47,213 nucleotides of DNA from Verrucomicrobiota bacterium. Its GTDB lineage: Bacteria > Verrucomicrobiota > Verrucomicrobiia > Methylacidiphilales > JBCCWR01. Position 1 is the stretch's first letter, and each line of letters begins with the position of its first letter. Both the position numbers and the translations under genes were made by a program. Below are positions 25,744 to 34,764 of this stretch, one piece after another. Location: contig JBCCXA010000027.1 of assembly GCA_039192515.1 (NCBI GenBank), forward strand, positions 1 to 47,213. The letters are read 5' to 3'. The notes below the pieces were generated by a model. The model searched no databases and had not been told where the DNA came from. It saw only the letters and a list, made by a program, of their open reading frames with translations.

Positions 25744-27327
25744 CTAAGAGTAGTAACGCCAATTAATATTTGGGAAAATATTATTTCTCCATTCGCAGTT
25801 ACCTAAGAAATCTTGGTCGATTTGGTTTGTTTTAATTTGGTCATAGAGGCGATTAAAGCGATTGAGATGGTCTTTCGTTCGCTTAACAGCATAAGGAACC
25901 ATGGTCCCTGTCTTCATGATAAATGCCCAGTCGGAGGATTGTGCTAGGAGTAATTCACGAGCGGCCTGCTTCATGGCACGCTCAGTAAGTCCATAACAGT
26001 CCCTAAATTGTCTAGCTAATTCGGTCATGCGTTCTGCAGCAATGTGTAGGTGAGGGTAAATCCATGAGTTAGATCCTTCTAACCAAACATCCCAATAGCC
26101 TTTATTTCCCCACGATGATGCCGAAGGTGTGGCAATTTGGTGGGTAGAAAACTTTGTCAAATATTCACTAGGAGTGATGGTTTTAAGAGTATCCTGATCA
26201 CACGCTATTTTGCGTAAGAGGTAATCGAGGAACATAGGTCCTTCGAACCACCAGTGTCCGAAGAGCTCAGCATCGTATGGAGATATAATGATGGGCTCTA
26301 TGCCCATAGCCCCATGTAAGTGCTCCACCTGTTTTTCACGGTTGAACATAAAATTTCCAGCATGTGAAGCTGCTTTTTCTCTAGCCCACTCCGGGCGATA
26401 AACTTCTTTGTATTCGGTTTTCCCAGTAATGCGATGGTATTTTAAACCCGTAAATTTACGCATTCCATTTGGCTGGATATAATTCTTAATGTATTCGAAG
26501 TCCAGGTCATACCCTATATCACGGTAGAAGTCGCGATAATCAGAGTCTCCTGGATATCCTTCCTCTGCACTCCATACTTGTTTACTTGACTCTACATCTC
26601 GCCCAAAAGCTGCAGGACCACATCGAGTGAAAACTGGGGAAAATATACTGTGCTGCGGACGTGGTTCAGCATGGATAAGTCCATGAGTGTCCACAATGAA
26701 CCAGCGTATCTCTGCCTCTTGGAGAAACTTTTCAATCCCTGGGGTGTAGGCACATTCAGGGAGCCAGATGCCTCTAGGAGGGCATCCAAAACACTCTTGG
26801 TAATGATCGCGAGCGACCATAATTTGAGCACGAACTGCCTCGGGGTAATCTGTCATCAATGGGAGGAAACCATGTGTCGCGCCACAGGTGATGATTTCCA
26901 ATTTACCCATCTCTTGAAACTTACGAAATGCACCCACGAGATTCCGACCATACTTGTCATTGAAAACATGCAGGCAATTCTTAACAAGGTTATGATAGAA
27001 CCAAGCAACTTCGTGGTAGTGATGGTCATGATGACGAGTTCGGTCAATTTCTTTTTCCGTGAGCTCTAAAAGTTTAACGAGGTTGCGGTTGTAGCGCTCC
27101 TGCAAAAGAGGGTCTAGCAGCATGGAACATAACGGGGGTGTCATGGACATGGTCAAGTGGAAGTCAATACCGTCATGAACCAGTCCATCCATCATATTGA
27201 TCAGTGGGATATAGGTTTCCGTAATGGCTTCATATAGCCAATCTTCTTCTAGAAACTCATCGTATTCAGGGTGGCGCACATAGGGCAAATGAGCATGTAA
27301 AATAAGGGATAAGTAACCTTTAGGCAT
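25744..27327 (-). CDS. GH57 1,4-alpha-glucan branching enzyme (DUF1957 type)
   Basis: Glycoside hydrolase family 57 branching enzyme of 527 residues that adds alpha-1,6 branches to glycogen. It begins GYLSLILHAHLPYVRHPE, the GH57 signature, with the catalytic nucleophile E191 in GIWLPECAYTPG and the acid D352 in SPYDAELFGHWW. A C-terminal helical domain follows (SSWGNKGYWDVWLEG). With glgC and malQ it accounts for part of the glycogen pathway in this window; no glycogen synthase is present here. The usual GH13 GlgB is not seen. Confidence 0.92.
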   Translation of the reverse strand: MPKGYLSLILHAHLPYVRHPEYDEFLEEDWLYEAITETYIPLINMMDGLVHDGIDFHLTMSMTPPLCSMLLDPLLQERYNRNLVKLLELTEKEIDRTRHHDHHYHEVAWFYHNLVKNCLHVFNDKYGRNLVGAFRKFQEMGKLEIITCGATHGFLPLMTDYPEAVRAQIMVARDHYQECFGCPPRGIWLPECAYTPGIEKFLQEAEIRWFIVDTHGLIHAEPRPQHSIFSPVFTRCGPAAFGRDVESSKQVWSAEEGYPGDSDYRDFYRDIGYDLDFEYIKNYIQPNGMRKFTGLKYHRITGKTEYKEVYRPEWAREKAASHAGNFMFNREKQVEHLHGAMGIEPIIISPYDAELFGHWWFEGPMFLDYLLRKIACDQDTLKTITPSEYLTKFSTHQIATPSASSWGNKGYWDVWLEGSNSWIYPHLHIAAERMTELARQFRDCYGLTERAMKQAARELLLAQSSDWAFIMKTGTMVPYAVKRTKDHLNRFNRLYDQIKTNQIDQDFLGNCEWRNNIFPNINWRYYS

Positions 27328-27518
27328 AATTTAATTTAACTATACCACACTTCAGATCGTATTAGTCAATGGGAATACCTCGATTCAATGAAAATGCCAC
27401 AGCATGCTTCATAAGTTAGATGACAATATACTTTCTTTGCCGGGTTTGTTAGCCTATCCAACATCGAGGCTTGTGGCTCTTGCGGTTTGCGTGTAAAAAC
27501 TTTACAAGAATGGCATGA

Positions 27519-28148
27519 ATGAAAGGAAGAGTCGTGAAAAAGATAGTATTGGCTTTAGGGTATTTAGGTGCGGGATTGGTTCCTTTTAGTTATGGCGATT
27601 CCGCATCAAGGCCCAGTTTTTATGTCAGTTATTATGGTGGAGCAAACGTGTATCATGAGTGGTACGATGAAGAAAGCGGTGCTTCTCTAGACTCGGATGT
27701 AGGTATTGTAACGGGCGGGGAGATCGGCTACGAATGGCAGGGCTTTTCTATTTTACACGGGGTTAGTCTGATTCCTGCTGCCGAAGTAGAGCTTTTCTAT
27801 AACGAGCTTAATAGTGATATCTCTGCCTCTGGGCTGACTGCTGAATCAAATGCAGAAGGTATTGTCGTTACGGCTAATCTTTTATTCAAGTTCGACTTTA
27901 ATCAACCTATTAGACCCTATTTGGGTGGAGGGGTTGGCTTCACCTATACCGAATTTGAAGCTGAATTAGGTGGGGTCACGATTGCTAATGGAGATGATGA
28001 AGGTTTTGCAGGTCAAGGCATAGCAGGTGTGGAATATGTCTTTGATCAGAGCTGGCTTCTTTATACAGAATATAAGTATCTCCAATTTGAAACCGGTGAT
28101 TCTATAGGCCAGCATCTTATCGTGGGTGGATTGGGGTTTAGGTTCTGA
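27519..28148 (+). CDS. Outer-membrane beta-barrel protein
   Basis: A 209-residue exported protein with a signal peptide ending near YGDS, then alternating strands of an eight-stranded OmpA-like or porin_4-type barrel: FYVSYYGGANVYHEW, GEIGYEWQGFSI, LFKFDFNQPIRPYLGGGVGFTY, GIAGVEYVFDQSWLLYTEYKY. It ends in LGFRF, with the terminal aromatic typical of outer-membrane insertion. The GTG at 27534 is an alternative start. Function unknown; such barrels often act in adhesion or as small pores. Confidence 0.85.
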   Translation: MKGRVVKKIVLALGYLGAGLVPFSYGDSASRPSFYVSYYGGANVYHEWYDEESGASLDSDVGIVTGGEIGYEWQGFSILHGVSLIPAAEVELFYNELNSDISASGLTAESNAEGIVVTANLLFKFDFNQPIRPYLGGGVGFTYTEFEAELGGVTIANGDDEGFAGQGIAGVEYVFDQSWLLYTEYKYLQFETGDSIGQHLIVGGLGFRF

Positions 28149-28150
28149 TG

Positions 28151-28181
28151 GTTATTTAGCACTTAATTTAATCTAAATAAC
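28151..28181 (+). terminator. A/T-rich stem-loop after the beta-barrel gene
   Basis: Perfect 9-base arms GTTATTTAG and CTAAATAAC enclose a 13-base loop just two bases after the stop. No T run follows, so intrinsic termination is doubtful; it may stabilise the 3' end. Its right arm touches repeat copy E. Confidence 0.35.
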
Positions 28182-28248
28182 GCTTCAGGAACCTAAAGAT
28201 CTGAGCAGGATTTTGGCTAAGGAAGAGTTTTTAGATATGCTTGGAGTC
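28180..28248 (-). repeat. Dispersed repeat copy E (partial)
   Basis: About 65 bases matching one end of the family: cctaaagatctgagcagga with the decayed core TTTTGGCTAAGGA. On the minus strand it reads QNPAQIFRFLKRYLD and stop, equivalent to QDLSQIFKSLW of copy B. It runs up to and slightly across the TAA stop of the dUTPase gene, in the same direction as that gene. Confidence 0.6.
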
Positions 28249-28611
28249 TGCTTCATCCTTTTTCTCATAACCGGACTCCTGGCGCTGGTGGTTCACTTCA
28301 TTCTTCTTGAGGTAAGCTTCGAAGACATCGTCGGCAGTCATGCCTAGCGCTTGTGCTAAAGATACGAGAAAATGAAAAAGGTCAATGACTTCGACCCGAG
28401 CATTCTGTTGATCAAATTTCTGATATTTTGCCCACCATTTCCAAGGAACGCTGTCTATGAGTTCTGCCATTTCTTGGCTCATGGCTCTGGTGTAATTTAA
28501 TACCCATTTGGTCTTTTCTTGTTCAGAAAGATTATTTAAATCAACGCCAATACGCTTGTTTAGTACACCTTGGAGGCGGAAAATTTCCTCTAACTTATCT
28601 GGACTACTCAT
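28231..28611 (-). CDS. Dimeric all-alpha dUTPase-like nucleotide pyrophosphohydrolase
   Basis: Dimeric dUTPase family (MazG-like, dUTPase_2), 126 residues, predicted to hydrolyse dUTP/dUDP to dUMP and keep uracil out of DNA. Seen are EIFRLQGVLNKRIGVDL, the first metal-binding helix AMSQEMAELIDSVPWKWW, the second VEVIDLFHFLVSLAQALG, and the substrate loop YLKKNEVNHQRQESGY. The stop codon overlaps the edge of repeat copy E. It is single and convergent with the beta-barrel gene. Confidence 0.85.
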   Translation of the reverse strand: MSSPDKLEEIFRLQGVLNKRIGVDLNNLSEQEKTKWVLNYTRAMSQEMAELIDSVPWKWWAKYQKFDQQNARVEVIDLFHFLVSLAQALGMTADDVFEAYLKKNEVNHQRQESGYEKKDEADSKHI

Positions 28612-28952
28612 CTAGAGTTGATAGCGATTTCATTCTCTCAGTGCAAGGGTGTAAAGCAATTGGTAGAAAGTAGGCTAATAATATTTAGGGTGAGAGCATT
28701 TCAAAAGCATTTGATTGCTCTTGCCGAGAGGTTGAGAAAGCAAAAATAACCATCTGTTGAGCCGTAGCCGTGTATGGCTCGGAATGAGCTTAGTATGAGG
28801 AATTTGATACATCTTTTGTTTTACTTAAAAAAGATGCCTGGATTCGCGAGCTTGGGCAAAAAGAGGTGCGCTTTAACATAATAATTTTTTTGAGATAGGA
28901 TTTGCGACTCAATAGAGTCAGGGTATTGTTTTCGCAAAGTTAAGAAATAAAT
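28612..28952. other. Intergenic region before trxB
   Basis: 341 bases between divergent genes. No gene or RNA recognised. A small perfect inverted repeat (GACTC, 4-base loop, GAGTC) at 28906-28919 lies about 35 bases before the trxB start and could be an operator or part of the leader; it is too short to interpret. Confidence 0.35.
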
Positions 28953-29882
28953 ATGGAAAACGTAGTTATCATTGGTTCAGGATGTGCAGGTTGGACTGCC
29001 GCGGTATACACAGCTAGGGCTAACCTCAAGCCTATCTTGATCACGGGCCAGCAACCCGGCGGCTTGCTCACAACTACAACAATCGTTGAAAATTACCCAG
29101 GTTTTACTGATGGGGTGGACGGCAATGAGCTTATGTTCAGCATGCAAGAGCAAGCAAAGCGTTTTGGGGCAGATGTCAAGTTTATGAGTCTGGTCGAGAA
29201 GGTGGAGCAAATAGAAGACTATTTTAAGGTGACTGTCGATGGATCGGAAATGGAAACCAAGTCAATCATTGTAGCTGTTGGAGCTGGGCATCGTCATCTA
29301 GGCATACCTGGCGAAGCAGAGTTAGATACGAAGGGTGTCACCTATTGTGCCACTTGCGATGGAGCTCTACCCGTTTTTCGAGATAAGCCACTGGTGGTGG
29401 TCGGCGGTGGAGACTCTGCTTGTGAGGAGGCTATGTATCTGACGCGATTTGGTTCTATTGTTTATCTGGTGCATCGCAGAGGTGAGTTACGAGCATCCAA
29501 GATCATGGCGGAACGTACCCTGGCCAACGAAAAAATCAAGCCAATTTGGGATACGGTAGTAGAAGAAATTACTGATGTGAGTAGTGATGAGGTCACTGGA
29601 GTTAAGTTGAAAAATCTTAAAACGGAAGACGTCAGCACGCTAGACTGCGCTGGTGTGTTTGTTGCTATTGGACATGTGCCAAACACACAAATTTTCAAAG
29701 GCCTTTTAGATATGGATGGTGCAGGCTACCTCCAATTGCAGGAGGGTAGCAAAACGAATATTAAGGGTATCTTCGGTGCTGGAGATTGTGCGGATTCGGT
29801 TTATCGCCAGGCAGTTACGGCGGCAGGAATGGGATGTATGGCAGCTATTGATTGTGAGCGCTATTTAGCCAGCCTTAATTAG
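28953..29882 (+). CDS. trxB: Thioredoxin-disulfide reductase
   Basis: NADPH-dependent flavoprotein that reduces thioredoxin. At 309 residues it is the normal bacterial length. FAD binding: VVIIGSGCAGWTAAVYTARA and QQPGGLLTTTTIVENYPGF. The redox-active pair is CATC in GVTYCATCDGALP. The NADPH site is VVVGGGDSACEEAMYLTRFG, and the C-terminal FAD motif is GIFGAGDCADSVYRQAVTAAGMG. It stands alone and is followed by a possible stem-loop. Confidence 0.96.
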   Translation: MENVVIIGSGCAGWTAAVYTARANLKPILITGQQPGGLLTTTTIVENYPGFTDGVDGNELMFSMQEQAKRFGADVKFMSLVEKVEQIEDYFKVTVDGSEMETKSIIVAVGAGHRHLGIPGEAELDTKGVTYCATCDGALPVFRDKPLVVVGGGDSACEEAMYLTRFGSIVYLVHRRGELRASKIMAERTLANEKIKPIWDTVVEEITDVSSDEVTGVKLKNLKTEDVSTLDCAGVFVAIGHVPNTQIFKGLLDMDGAGYLQLQEGSKTNIKGIFGAGDCADSVYRQAVTAAGMGCMAAIDCERYLASLN

Positions 29883-29912
29883 GCTATTGTGAGTTTAACA
29901 ATCATCAGTTGT

Positions 29913-29934
29913 CGCCTTTTTCACGCATAAGGCG
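29913..29934 (+). terminator. Possible stem-loop after trxB
   Basis: 6-base arms CGCCTT and AAGGCG with a 10-base loop, 31 bases after the trxB stop. There is no T run after it, so termination is uncertain. Confidence 0.3.
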
Positions 29935-30073
29935 CTAAGATCTATAGTGAATGATAGACCCGTTGTTTTACTGACTAACTTCTTTGGTTCGCAATAGATA
30001 GTTTTTATGACATCATCAACGCTAAGACTTGAAATACCAACACTGCTGTCTTGAAAAAGTATTTAGAATTATT

Positions 30074-30874
30074 GTGAAGCAATATGCGTTCTTTCATCCC
30101 TTTTGGATGTCCTTTTACTCTGGAGATTTATACCGTGATGTTGCATACAACTGGCGGGGTTTAGCTCTAGGCACCCTGATTTTAGTAACAGCATTTTCTT
30201 CTGTCTTGTTGACGATAGTATTTTACCAGGCACAGGTTTTGCCCTATCTTGAAGAAATTGCTCCCAAGATGATTAGACAACTGCCTTTGATTTATCTTAG
30301 AGATGGCATAGCAGAGACTCCCCAAGCGAAACGTTATGAAATTTTTGACGAAGATTTAGATAAAATGATAGCGGTCATTGATACATCTGTAGATGACATA
30401 CCAAGTGATTTAGGCGGTGCAGCTAACCTATTTATAGGTAGGCAAAGCTATGGTGTTAAGTTATTGGAAGAACAGGAAATGAGGGAAATTAAATTTGTTC
30501 AAGGTAAGTCTTTTGATATTGACCAAGAACTTTGTTTTAAAATGTTAGATGCATTTAGCTTTTGGGTTCGCCCCTTCTCCTTCGTTCTTATTATGAGCCT
30601 CCTTTTGTTTTATCGAATGATTCAGCTTTTGTTCATGTCCCTCGGTGGATATATCGTTGCTAAAATCCACCAAATGAATTTGGGTTATTTTGCGGTCCTG
30701 CGAATTACGCTTGTTGCTTGCATACCAGCATTCTTAGTTGATTCAATTGTGGGCTTTTACGAAATCACCCATCTCTTGACTCAGCTCTTTATTTTCTCGC
30801 TCTTTGGATTTTATATTGTTTATGGATTTGCCCAAGTTAGGAAGCCAATATCCTCTGGCGATAGGTATGAATAG
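30074..30874 (+). CDS. DUF1189-like membrane protein
   Basis: Membrane protein resembling DUF1189 proteins, whose function is unknown. It opens with an amphipathic FFHPFWMSFYSGDLYRDVAYNWRG segment, then one helix (LALGTLILVTAFSSVLLTIVFY). A soluble extracytoplasmic part of about 120 residues follows (EIAPKMIRQLPLIYLRDG, as in the family), then three or four C-terminal helices. The frame opens at a TTG at 30029; the GTG at 30074 (VKQYAFFHPF) is chosen because homology-like sequence begins there. No operon partner. Confidence 0.65.
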   Translation: MKQYAFFHPFWMSFYSGDLYRDVAYNWRGLALGTLILVTAFSSVLLTIVFYQAQVLPYLEEIAPKMIRQLPLIYLRDGIAETPQAKRYEIFDEDLDKMIAVIDTSVDDIPSDLGGAANLFIGRQSYGVKLLEEQEMREIKFVQGKSFDIDQELCFKMLDAFSFWVRPFSFVLIMSLLLFYRMIQLLFMSLGGYIVAKIHQMNLGYFAVLRITLVACIPAFLVDSIVGFYEITHLLTQLFIFSLFGFYIVYGFAQVRKPISSGDRYE

Positions 30875-31336
30875 CCTAAAATGATGATATATTTGAGATT
30901 AAAGAGTTTAACAGAATATGGTTCTCTAGAAATTTAAAGCCACCTCGAACTCACACTCCTTGAGAGCCATGCCTCGTACCATCCGCATGGACGCCCTATA
31001 TTCTGAGTAGGATTGCTATGAGGTCAATGGCTGGAAATTGAGCAGGTTCGAAGCGTTAATTAGATCTGATTGAGCTCTCTTATCTCCACACCAGCTGCAG
31101 AGGTTGAGATAATAGTACTAAGCGATTTTTGCTTTCTAGTTAAACCACTGGTTACACGAATTTACAATCATTTGGATGCATATGATTAACTACCTTAGCC
31201 ACTGAGAAGAGGCTATTGAGAGGGTAAACAACCTTGGCATTTACTCATCTATTAAAAGAGAGTTTGCTAGTAATACCATTTAAGACTGAGATATATTATC
31301 CTCTCATTGAACAACTAATCCGTGTAAATTATACGC
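30875..31336. other. Intergenic region before the AraC regulator
   Basis: 462 bases without a recognisable gene, RNA or repeat copy on either strand. It must contain the promoter of the PAS-AraC regulator. No clear operator was found. Confidence 0.4.
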
Positions 31337-32083
31337 ATGAATAAGAGAGATGTTGATAATTTTTATAGTGAAGTTGATTGGAAAAGCGTCGTCAGGTCCC
31401 TGAGTAGTTTACTGACGGAAGATGCTTTTTTCATGAAGGATCTCGAGGGCCGTTTTGTGATGAATAATCGACGAGCAATTGAATTTTGCAATGTAGCTAC
31501 TGAGGAAGAGACTCTAGGGAAAAAAGATGAAGATTTTTGGTCTATGGATAGGGCAAGAATTTATGTAGAAGGAGATCGTATGGTGATGGAGTCAGGTCTC
31601 CCCATAATCAACCAATTGGCTCCTGCACCAGAGGAAATAGGATCTGGAAATATGGTTATCTACAGCAAGTTTCCTGTAAAGAACAAAAAAGGGGAGATTA
31701 TTGGTATTGCTGGAATCCATCGCTTAATAGGTGAAGAAGGCTTTCAATCTACTCAACTCAAACGGCTATATAAAGCTGTGCAGATGATACATAGGGATTT
31801 TGCTAGTGATCTATTAACTAGCGATCTTGCAAAATTGTCGGGATTGTCAATCAGTCAATTCAATAGACGTTTTAAACAAATTCTTTCGTTGAGTCCAAGG
31901 GAGTACTTGTTACGAGTTCGTGTAAGAAATGCGTGCCGGTTACTTGAAACGACGAGAGAGACAGTATCGAGTATAGCTATGTTTTGTGGATTTTATGATC
32001 ACAGCCATTTCTCTCATGCTTTTCGAAAACATACGGGATTAAGCCCAACGCGATACCGCAGAGAACATGGACAAGAGATTTAG
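31337..32083 (+). CDS. PAS-domain AraC family transcription regulator
   Basis: Regulator of 248 residues. An N-terminal PAS-like sensor domain (about 15-135) contains LTEDAFFMKDLEGRFVMNNR and YSKFPVKNKKGEIIGIAGI. The C-terminal AraC double helix-turn-helix (about 150-245) has DLAKLSGLSISQFNRRFKQ and VSSIAMFCGFYDHSHFSHAFRKHTGLSPTRYRR. It precedes, in the same direction, an exported sugar isomerase-like gene and a Gfo/Idh/MocA gene, so it likely controls them in response to a sugar-derived signal (inference). Confidence 0.9.
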   Translation: MNKRDVDNFYSEVDWKSVVRSLSSLLTEDAFFMKDLEGRFVMNNRRAIEFCNVATEEETLGKKDEDFWSMDRARIYVEGDRMVMESGLPIINQLAPAPEEIGSGNMVIYSKFPVKNKKGEIIGIAGIHRLIGEEGFQSTQLKRLYKAVQMIHRDFASDLLTSDLAKLSGLSISQFNRRFKQILSLSPREYLLRVRVRNACRLLETTRETVSSIAMFCGFYDHSHFSHAFRKHTGLSPTRYRREHGQEI

Positions 32084-32246
32084 TATGATCTTTTTTGAAT
32101 CTTAAAGAATTATCAATTATACGCTATTTATACACAGAAAAAATTTGTTTTTACAAGCTAAGAAAAAGGAATCTGATAAGTTAGTATTTCGAAATAAGGG
32201 TAATTCATACTAGAGTTATATAGTTTTTTTTCTTAGCTAATAAATC

Positions 32247-33083
32247 ATGAGACACCTTCTGCTGACTTTATTGATAGTTTCGACATTGCAACTGCAACTG
32301 CATGCTACGCCCGGTTTTTATGCCTTGGACAATGCTTTTGCGAAAAAACATCTTAACACGTCAGAGCAAGTGTCACTGCTAAAGAGACTAGGTTACGCTG
32401 GCGTGTGTACGGAATTAAAAACTTTTTCTCAAGAATTTGAGAAGGATTTGAAAAAGGCAGGCCTTGGCATACATGCGACCTACATCATCCTAAAGCCAAA
32501 AAAAAATTTATTACCTGTAGACCAAGAGGCATTGGATCATATTGCCTATTTTAAAGGTTCGCAAACACTCATATGGTTGACCATAATGAATGGTCCGAAT
32601 ATGGACGATGCTCAGGCTGTGGAGGCGATTAATAAAATCGCAGATACTGCCAAAACGAGTAATCTAAAAGTTGCACTGTATCCACACTATAAATATTACA
32701 CGGACGTTATGGACACTTGTCTTCGTCTGGCGGAAAAGGTGAATCGGCCGGAGGTGGGAGTTGTATTCACGCTTTGTCATTTTCTCAAACAGAATGATCA
32801 TAGCGATTTGGAAAAGACCATTGAGATCGCTGCTCCTTATTTGATGTCCGTCCAAGTCAATGGTGCCTACAAAAATGGGAAGAAAAAAAAAGGCTGGTCG
32901 CAACTAATCTTACCCCTCGGGGAGGGAGATTTTGATGTGAGTCGTGTTCTGAATAAGTTGGTCAAAATAGGTTACCAAGGTGAATTTTCTTTGCAGTGCT
33001 TCAATATAAAAAAAACACCACAAGATCATTTATCCGCGTCTATGAAGGCGTGGCATAAAATTAATGAAAACAAGCCCAAATGA
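32247..33083 (+). CDS. Exported sugar phosphate isomerase/epimerase-like TIM-barrel protein
   Basis: Xylose isomerase-like TIM barrel (AP_endonuc_2 fold), 278 residues, with a signal peptide (LLLTLLIVSTLQLQLHA). Metal-site residues in family positions include the acidic residues of KVALYPHYKYYTD, PEVGVVFTLCHFLKQND, and FSLQCF near the end, though the canonical glutamates are partly altered (GVVFTLCH, where many have GxxxDxGH). Adjacent to a Tat-exported Gfo/Idh/MocA oxidoreductase, a pairing common in Verrucomicrobiota and Planctomycetes for periplasmic sugar modification. Confidence 0.8.
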   Translation: MRHLLLTLLIVSTLQLQLHATPGFYALDNAFAKKHLNTSEQVSLLKRLGYAGVCTELKTFSQEFEKDLKKAGLGIHATYIILKPKKNLLPVDQEALDHIAYFKGSQTLIWLTIMNGPNMDDAQAVEAINKIADTAKTSNLKVALYPHYKYYTDVMDTCLRLAEKVNRPEVGVVFTLCHFLKQNDHSDLEKTIEIAAPYLMSVQVNGAYKNGKKKKGWSQLILPLGEGDFDVSRVLNKLVKIGYQGEFSLQCFNIKKTPQDHLSASMKAWHKINENKPK

Positions 33084-33107
33084 ATTAACTTCATTTTAAC
33101 ATTGATT

Positions 33108-34391
33108 ATGAATCGTAGAACTTTTTTAAAAACTTCGTGCCTGGCAATGGCGCCCCTAGTCCTTCCCTCGGGTCTTTTGAGAGGGCAGTCGCCATCAAAT
33201 AAGATCACCCTTGGCTTTATTGGCATGGGCAGTCAGGGGATACGTCGAAACCTAAACAGCTTCCTGCGTTTAAAAAACACAAAAGTCTTAGCTGTCAGTG
33301 ATTGTCACATAAAACGTGCTAATTCCGCCAAAAAAGTCGTTGATAAAGCTTATGAGAATAAGGACTGTGTGGTATATCAGGATTTCCGCGAAGTCATCAA
33401 TCGTAACGATATTGATGCAGTTGTAATTTCTACTCCTGATCACTGGCATGTTCCTATGTGTAACATGGCTATTGAGGCAGATAAGGATGTTTTTTGCGAA
33501 AAACCAACGCTGACCATCAAAGAAGGTGACGAACTGGTTGAGAAAGCTTCAAAGAAGCAAACGGTATTTCAGTGGGGCATCGAAGATCGATATCTGCAAA
33601 AATATTATTATTTGGCGGGTTGGGCGAGAAGCGGGCTCATTGGAGAGATAAGTAAAGTAACCTGCAAACTCCCCTCGGTATCACCTTTTAAAAGAGAAGA
33701 GCCGGCTCCAGTCCCTAAGGGCCTGGATTGGAATCTATGGCTTGGTCCTGCTCCTTACACAGATTACACTCCAAGTGCCTTGGATATTATGCATTGGCGT
33801 TTAAATAGTGATTACAGCGGTGGCATGCTTACGGACTGGGGGACGCACTTGTGTGACACTGCACAGATAGGCATAGGGATGGAGGAGAGTGGGCCTATAG
33901 AAGTATTCGGGGAAAGCCGTACCCTTGATCCTAAAGAATTTCATAGTGACGCCCCTGTTGACTTCAAGGTCACCTATCGCTATGCAAATGGATGCGAGAT
34001 GTTTGTTTCAGATTCTGCAGAAAAGATAAGACAGGTTCTCATAGAGTTCGAGGGGACAAAAGGTTGGGTTCGCTGTCTAGGCTGGGATGGTAAACTGGAA
34101 GCTAGCGATCCGAATATCATGAAAGTTAGGAGTTTTGGGCCAGAGGCAAATTATTGGCAACGCCCGCCAATGGAGCAGGAGGATTTTATTAATGCTGTCA
34201 TTTCCAGAGAGAAACCGATATACCACGCCGAAGCGGGAAATAGTCTTTGCACGATGTTGCACATTGGCCACATTGCGCTAAGAGAAGGACGTAAGGTAGG
34301 TTGGGATCCAAAATCCAAAAGCTTTACAACAGACAAGCAAGCGAACGAATCATCTATCATCTACCAAAGGAAGTCTCGCACTTGGGATTAG
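33108..34391 (+). CDS. Tat-exported Gfo/Idh/MocA family oxidoreductase
   Basis: NAD(P)-dependent sugar oxidoreductase of the Gfo/Idh/MocA family, about 427 residues. It begins with a twin-arginine signal (MNRRTFLKTSCLAMAPLVLPS), then the Rossmann fold (ITLGFIGMGSQGIRRNL), the EKP motif in DVFCEKPTLTIKEG, and the C-terminal GGMLTDWGTHLCDTAQIG typical of the exported subfamily. The frame opens at a TTG at 33102; the ATG at 33108 fits the Tat signal. It follows the TIM-barrel gene by 24 bases and is likely in its operon. Confidence 0.9.
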   Translation: MNRRTFLKTSCLAMAPLVLPSGLLRGQSPSNKITLGFIGMGSQGIRRNLNSFLRLKNTKVLAVSDCHIKRANSAKKVVDKAYENKDCVVYQDFREVINRNDIDAVVISTPDHWHVPMCNMAIEADKDVFCEKPTLTIKEGDELVEKASKKQTVFQWGIEDRYLQKYYYLAGWARSGLIGEISKVTCKLPSVSPFKREEPAPVPKGLDWNLWLGPAPYTDYTPSALDIMHWRLNSDYSGGMLTDWGTHLCDTAQIGIGMEESGPIEVFGESRTLDPKEFHSDAPVDFKVTYRYANGCEMFVSDSAEKIRQVLIEFEGTKGWVRCLGWDGKLEASDPNIMKVRSFGPEANYWQRPPMEQEDFINAVISREKPIYHAEAGNSLCTMLHIGHIALREGRKVGWDPKSKSFTTDKQANESSIIYQRKSRTWD

Positions 34392-34764
34392 AGATCAGCT
34401 GGGTCTTTGCGAGATCCCAGAACAGTCGATTTTCTGGAAGAGTCTATGTTTTTGAGCTTTAAGGCCTTACTTCACAATCCGGCTTTAATGAATACTGAAT
34501 AAGGAGTGTTCTAGAGCCGTGAATAAAGATGACAGAAAGCGAGTGAATTACCCTCCCAGTAAGTCTATCAACTACTTTGTTCACGAATTATACCTGTTTC
34601 GTTAGCTCGCGGGAAGTTTATGGAGTTTTAAAAATGAAAACCACTTGCAAAAGATTTTTGTTTGTATAGGCACTATAGGTTTAATAGATTTGGATTAATC
34701 TAGTTGCTAGTTAACTTTAAAGTGCTAAGATTATACTTGTTGTATTACAAAAACGTTGGTGTGT
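34392..34764. other. Intergenic region after the oxidoreductase
   Basis: Just after the stop, a stem-loop can form between CTGGG (34399-34403) and CCCAG (34416-34420), possibly ending the operon, but no T run follows. Otherwise nothing recognisable; a 28-codon GTG frame at 34519-34605 with aaggag 12 bases upstream is not convincing. Confidence 0.35.

Noticed and set aside
28231..28260. In-frame fusion of repeat copy E to the dUTPase C-terminus
   Set aside because: The ending DEADSKHI looks like a normal family C-terminus as far as I recall, so the repeat more likely just abuts the stop codon than extends the protein.
34519..34605. 28-codon GTG frame with aaggag upstream
   Set aside because: Short, no recognisable features, spacing too long, and no conservation evidence.
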